From assembly GCF_021134715.1 (NCBI RefSeq), contig NC_060023.1, forward strand, positions 8,432,001 through 8,496,000: a DNA stretch of 64,000 bases. The letters run 5' to 3'. How positions within the stretch are numbered: position 1 is the first letter of the stretch; each line of letters starts with the position of its first letter. Under the pieces are notes generated by a model. The model was not told the origin of the DNA and made no database searches. It saw only the letters and a program-made list of their open reading frames with translations. The position numbers and the translations under genes are program-made. Below are positions 60,654 through 64,000 of this stretch, piece after piece. This stretch comes from Daphnia pulex (taxonomy: Eukaryota; Arthropoda; Branchiopoda; Diplostraca; Daphniidae).

Positions 60654-63600
60654 GACACTCGTTCATTGGCGCTCACAAATTGTCGACGCGATTTCCCCGC
60701 TCACTTGTTTGTTTGTTTGACTAGTTGAGTAATATATAGAATAGAGTTATTAGACACACGACTAGAATCAAATGGAATGATCGATTGACTGGAATGTTGA
60801 TATAATTCGGAGAAATATATAATGGAATGAATGAAATCACTTTGATTTAGTGGTTTATGTCATTAGTTTCGTTTCGTTGAAATCAGAAGCATTGAGAGGC
60901 GCTGTGAATATATTTCGTTCTTTTTTCATAGAGGGCCGACGTCGTTTCTGCCGCCACCGTCGACGGCGCGTCGGAGGGCGCAGCCGCCGTCGCCGCCACC
61001 GGCCAAAGCTTCGCCTTCCACAATGGCCATCACCAAAACACTGGCAATTTCTAATTCATTGATATAATCCGATGTGATGGATGGCGTTTTCTTTTTTGAG
61101 ACGATCGTTCGATTTACCAACTAATATCCGAAATGTTTTCACACACCCACAAACACCCCACACAATTCGACGCTGAAACTATCCGATTGATGGTGCTGGT
61201 GGCACAGATGAATTTTCACTTGTAGGCCTTCGCGATTTGGGTTGTAATGATGGAATGATGATGATACAACTGGGAATGAATTGAATTCTTGTTTATATAG
61301 GACTATATAATTTGCCTATATTTTCACTGTGGAATGAGTCACTTGGTAGTGCCAGCAGCAGCGCTGGCTGACACTTTCGGTTGGATATACACGAAACTCC
61401 TGGATGTGTGCCTCACTCTCGGCTTCTTCTTCTGCTGCTGTTTGGCTACAGCACACGCCAGAGGACTATAGGATGAATTGATGTGCGCGGGCGCCGACGC
61501 CACTCAGCACAGCACAGCACAACAGCGACGGCCGTTCTTCTCTCTTTGGATCCTATATATGCTGCGAGTTTGTTATTTAGGATTTCACCAGCACTGCAGG
61601 ACACACACACACAGCCGCTCGTTCTATACAGCACAAATCAACTTTGATTCGATGCTTGTAACTATAATTCAAATATTAGGCTTTAAGGGTTCTTCCGGTA
61701 AACGGCGGCCGACGAATAAAAGATTGGCGCGTTCAAAAAATCGGCAGGACTTGAAAAAATAAAAATAAGAAAATGGGAAAAAAAAGTATTTAAAAAAAAA
61801 TCCTGCAGCTGATTGGAACTCGGTCCGGCGCGCACACGCACACACACACAAACTGCCTTGTGTGTGTCTCGTCGTTTCTTTTCTGCTCTATGCTCTTCCT
61901 CCTCCCTCCCTCCTTCCCTCCCTCCCTACCCACACCCCTCGCCGCTTTTCATGAAGAGCGTCGCAAGGAGAGCAGCAGCAAAAGAGGGACGGAGGGGAGC
62001 AACCGAATTTATATCTATAGGGAGGGGCGAATGTTATAGAACAGCGGGGAGGGTGTGCTCGCGCACTGTACTCCTCACCCCCCCCCCCTCTCTCTTGTGA
62101 TGAGCGGGAGCGAGCAAGCCACCCAGCTGTCGGTAGATTCCAAAATGGCCGACATGTATAAAGTCTATCCTCTCTCTCTCTAGTTCTAGCTCTATACGAT
62201 ATGTATAGAAGATATATAGAACGACGCCGGGGTCGAGTATATATATTTTTCTGCTGCTGCTGTCCTGCATGTGCTGGATGAGAAACACGCCAATGGGGTT
62301 GAAGCTCCTGCTGGCTGACGGGGCTGCTTATATTCTCCCCCCTTTTTCTCCCTTTTTATCCGCATTCTCCCTTTCATCCTGGTTTTCTCCCCATCCAGCA
62401 CCCACTACCACCGCCAGGAACCCGCGACGACGACGACGACACGATAACACGCGTTCACTCCAATGCATTTCAACTTGCCATATCAAACAGCGCAGATATG
62501 AGTTCAGACGCCAAACAACACTGCTGCACACAGCATAGCACTATACAAACAGTATATAGACATTGTACATGTATATAGGCTAGAATTATTAGAGGCTGAC
62601 CTTATACAATCAAAGATAAATGTATATATCAATCTATTATGTAATATTTCAGGGGGGTGAATGTTGTTCATCCTTTTAGACAGAAAAATGTTAACTGGCG
62701 ACAAGCACAAATGAAAAGAAACCCGACAGATGCAAATTACATTCCTCGGATTTCCCTTGTTCCTAGTTGAGACAAAAACAAAAAATGACACACAAAATGT
62801 CAAATATACTCTCTCAAAAGATAAGAATGTATTATATAAAACTATGTGTAAACCCCGTCAGCAACATCGTATATTATAAACACACCTGCCCTGCTTGTTT
62901 GTGGCTACATTTAGGATTTCAAAATTGGCGCGCAATTTACAATATTCAAACGATCGATGGCATCGATTACAGGAGGAACATAGCATATAGGCAAGGCGAA
63001 TGAATGTTGTAGATGTTTTATTGAATCAATTCTTTGTGTGTGTGTGTGTGTGTGTGTACGGGATATATAGCCACGTGGTTGGCGTCGTGCTGAACGTGGC
63101 GGGAACTTTTGGAAAAGCGTTCGATACTCGGGAGATCGATGGCTCGTCCGTGAGCTCTTCCTCCCGCTCACATATGTAGACGCACGAGAGACTCTCTCTC
63201 TCTCGTATATACATACATACATACACACAGCAGAAGAAAGAAGAAGAGCGTCGGAGAGTTTCGATTATTTTTCGAAGGTCAAGGTGACGCCGCGTCGATT
63301 TCATCATCGATCACATCCACCGACGACTTTGGTCTTGTTTTATTGACGTTCCAGCTATACGTTTGTCGACTATACACTCACAAACAATCATGTATAGCTT
63401 AAAGCACTATAAATTATTCGCGATGGGCTATTTACAGAAAAAAAGATCGACTCGCTCATTCATCCGCATTCATCGCTATATACCGATCATTTTTTAAATA
63501 ACCGAATAAAAATCTGCCCAGAATAAATGGGTTATATAAGTACAAAGTTTTGCGATTCAAGACGTTCTATTTTGTGTGTGTGTGTAGAGGCTCTGCTCTC

Positions 63601-64000
63601 TCGAGCGCTGGTGGGCGCTCGCCTGTTTTTTCTCTTTTAGCCGAGTTAAAATGATGACGCGCTCGTTCATTATCGATCGACTCGTCTACAACTCTGCTGC
63701 TGCTGCTCTGGGTATAGCCTCGCCCTACACACGTACGTCGTGCAAGCGGGAGTGTATAGCAGTAGCAGCAGCCGAGCGAACTCGACTGCAGCACAGCGAC
63801 GACGACGACGTCGGCAGCACCGGGAGAGAAAATGGAACGGTAATCGTCATTGGGCGAAATAAGGAGACAAGAGAGAAACTCTATATCCCGACACACACAG
63901 CACTCACGTCCGAATCAAATCCTCGGCTGTGCTGCTGCTGGGCTGTTGGATGTGCTATATGTGTGGACTCTGCTGCAGCTGCAATCACGCATCGACGTCG
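60654..64000. other. Upstream region of onecut
   Basis: Contains the onecut 5' UTR and probably its promoter; no coding exon was recognised. A C11 tract lies at 62078-62088, a (GT)12 microsatellite at 63034-63057, and CTG/CAG triplet clusters at about 61430, 62252, 63695, 63763 and 63932. The GC-rich stretch with a GAC run at 63790-63811 could be a core promoter or 5' UTR, but nothing decides it. Confidence 0.4.
63034..63057 (+). repeat. (GT)12 microsatellite
   Basis: Twelve uninterrupted GT units in the upstream region of onecut; probably length-polymorphic. Confidence 0.9.

Noticed and set aside
63567-63896. 109-codon minus-strand ORF near the window end
   Set aside because: Follows simple GAC and CAG repeats, no motif; could belong to the onecut 5' region but cannot be supported.

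Overview
This window looks like nuclear DNA of a cladoceran crustacean, most likely a Daphnia species. The genes have many short spliced introns (about 60-100 nt) with GT-AG borders, the proteins are clearly animal and arthropod-like, the noncoding DNA is AT-rich, and several genes have arthropod TCAGT-type initiators or TATA boxes. Species is an inference. Every multi-exon model below was built by hand from splice signals, and each complete model adds up to a whole number of codons.

Layout. 1-4.1 kb: two tandem bestrophin-type anion channel genes on +, the first cut by the window edge. 4.3-5.3 kb (-): an intronless membrane-anchored METTL24/FkbM-like methyltransferase. 6.36 kb (+): a tRNA-Thr(CGU) with a 31-nt intron. 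6.8-8.04 kb (-): an unrecognised small protein with two CCHC zinc-knuckle-like motifs. 8.5-8.8 kb (-): a doubtful small ORF. 9.4-10.2 kb (+): a secreted Ala/Tyr/Pro-rich, cuticle-like protein. 10.8-12.5 kb (+): gamma-butyrobetaine dioxygenase (carnitine synthesis). 15.0-16.1 and 18.0-19.1 kb (+): two intronless BTB/POZ paralogues. 22.2-28.8 kb (+): a Golgi carbohydrate sulfotransferase (HNK-1/chondroitin family). 32.9-35.1 kb (+): a NET1/ARHGEF3-type Rho guanine-nucleotide exchange factor. 36.8-38.4 kb (-): an SLC35A nucleotide-sugar transporter. 41.8-60.7 kb (-): a ONECUT transcription factor, whose roughly 1,116-codon first coding exon is separated by a 14.5-kb intron from a 48-nt exon and two homeodomain exons. 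60.7-64 kb: the region upstream of onecut.

The genes are a normal mixed animal neighbourhood rather than an operon or one pathway. The sulfotransferase and the nucleotide-sugar transporter both act in Golgi glycan synthesis, but they are separated by other genes and transcribed in opposite directions, so proximity is no evidence of a joint role. The most unusual items are the intron-containing tRNA-Thr(CGU), the bestrophin pair with an altered calcium clasp, missing C-terminal tail and a likely gene-conversion tract, the twin-knuckle orphan protein, the basic insertion inside the second BTB domain, the 48-nt candidate cassette exon between the CUT domain and homeodomain of onecut, and the strand-biased G-homopolymers and dispersed CAG/CTG repeats of the onecut locus. 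I found no CRISPR array and no clear transposon or virus-derived gene.
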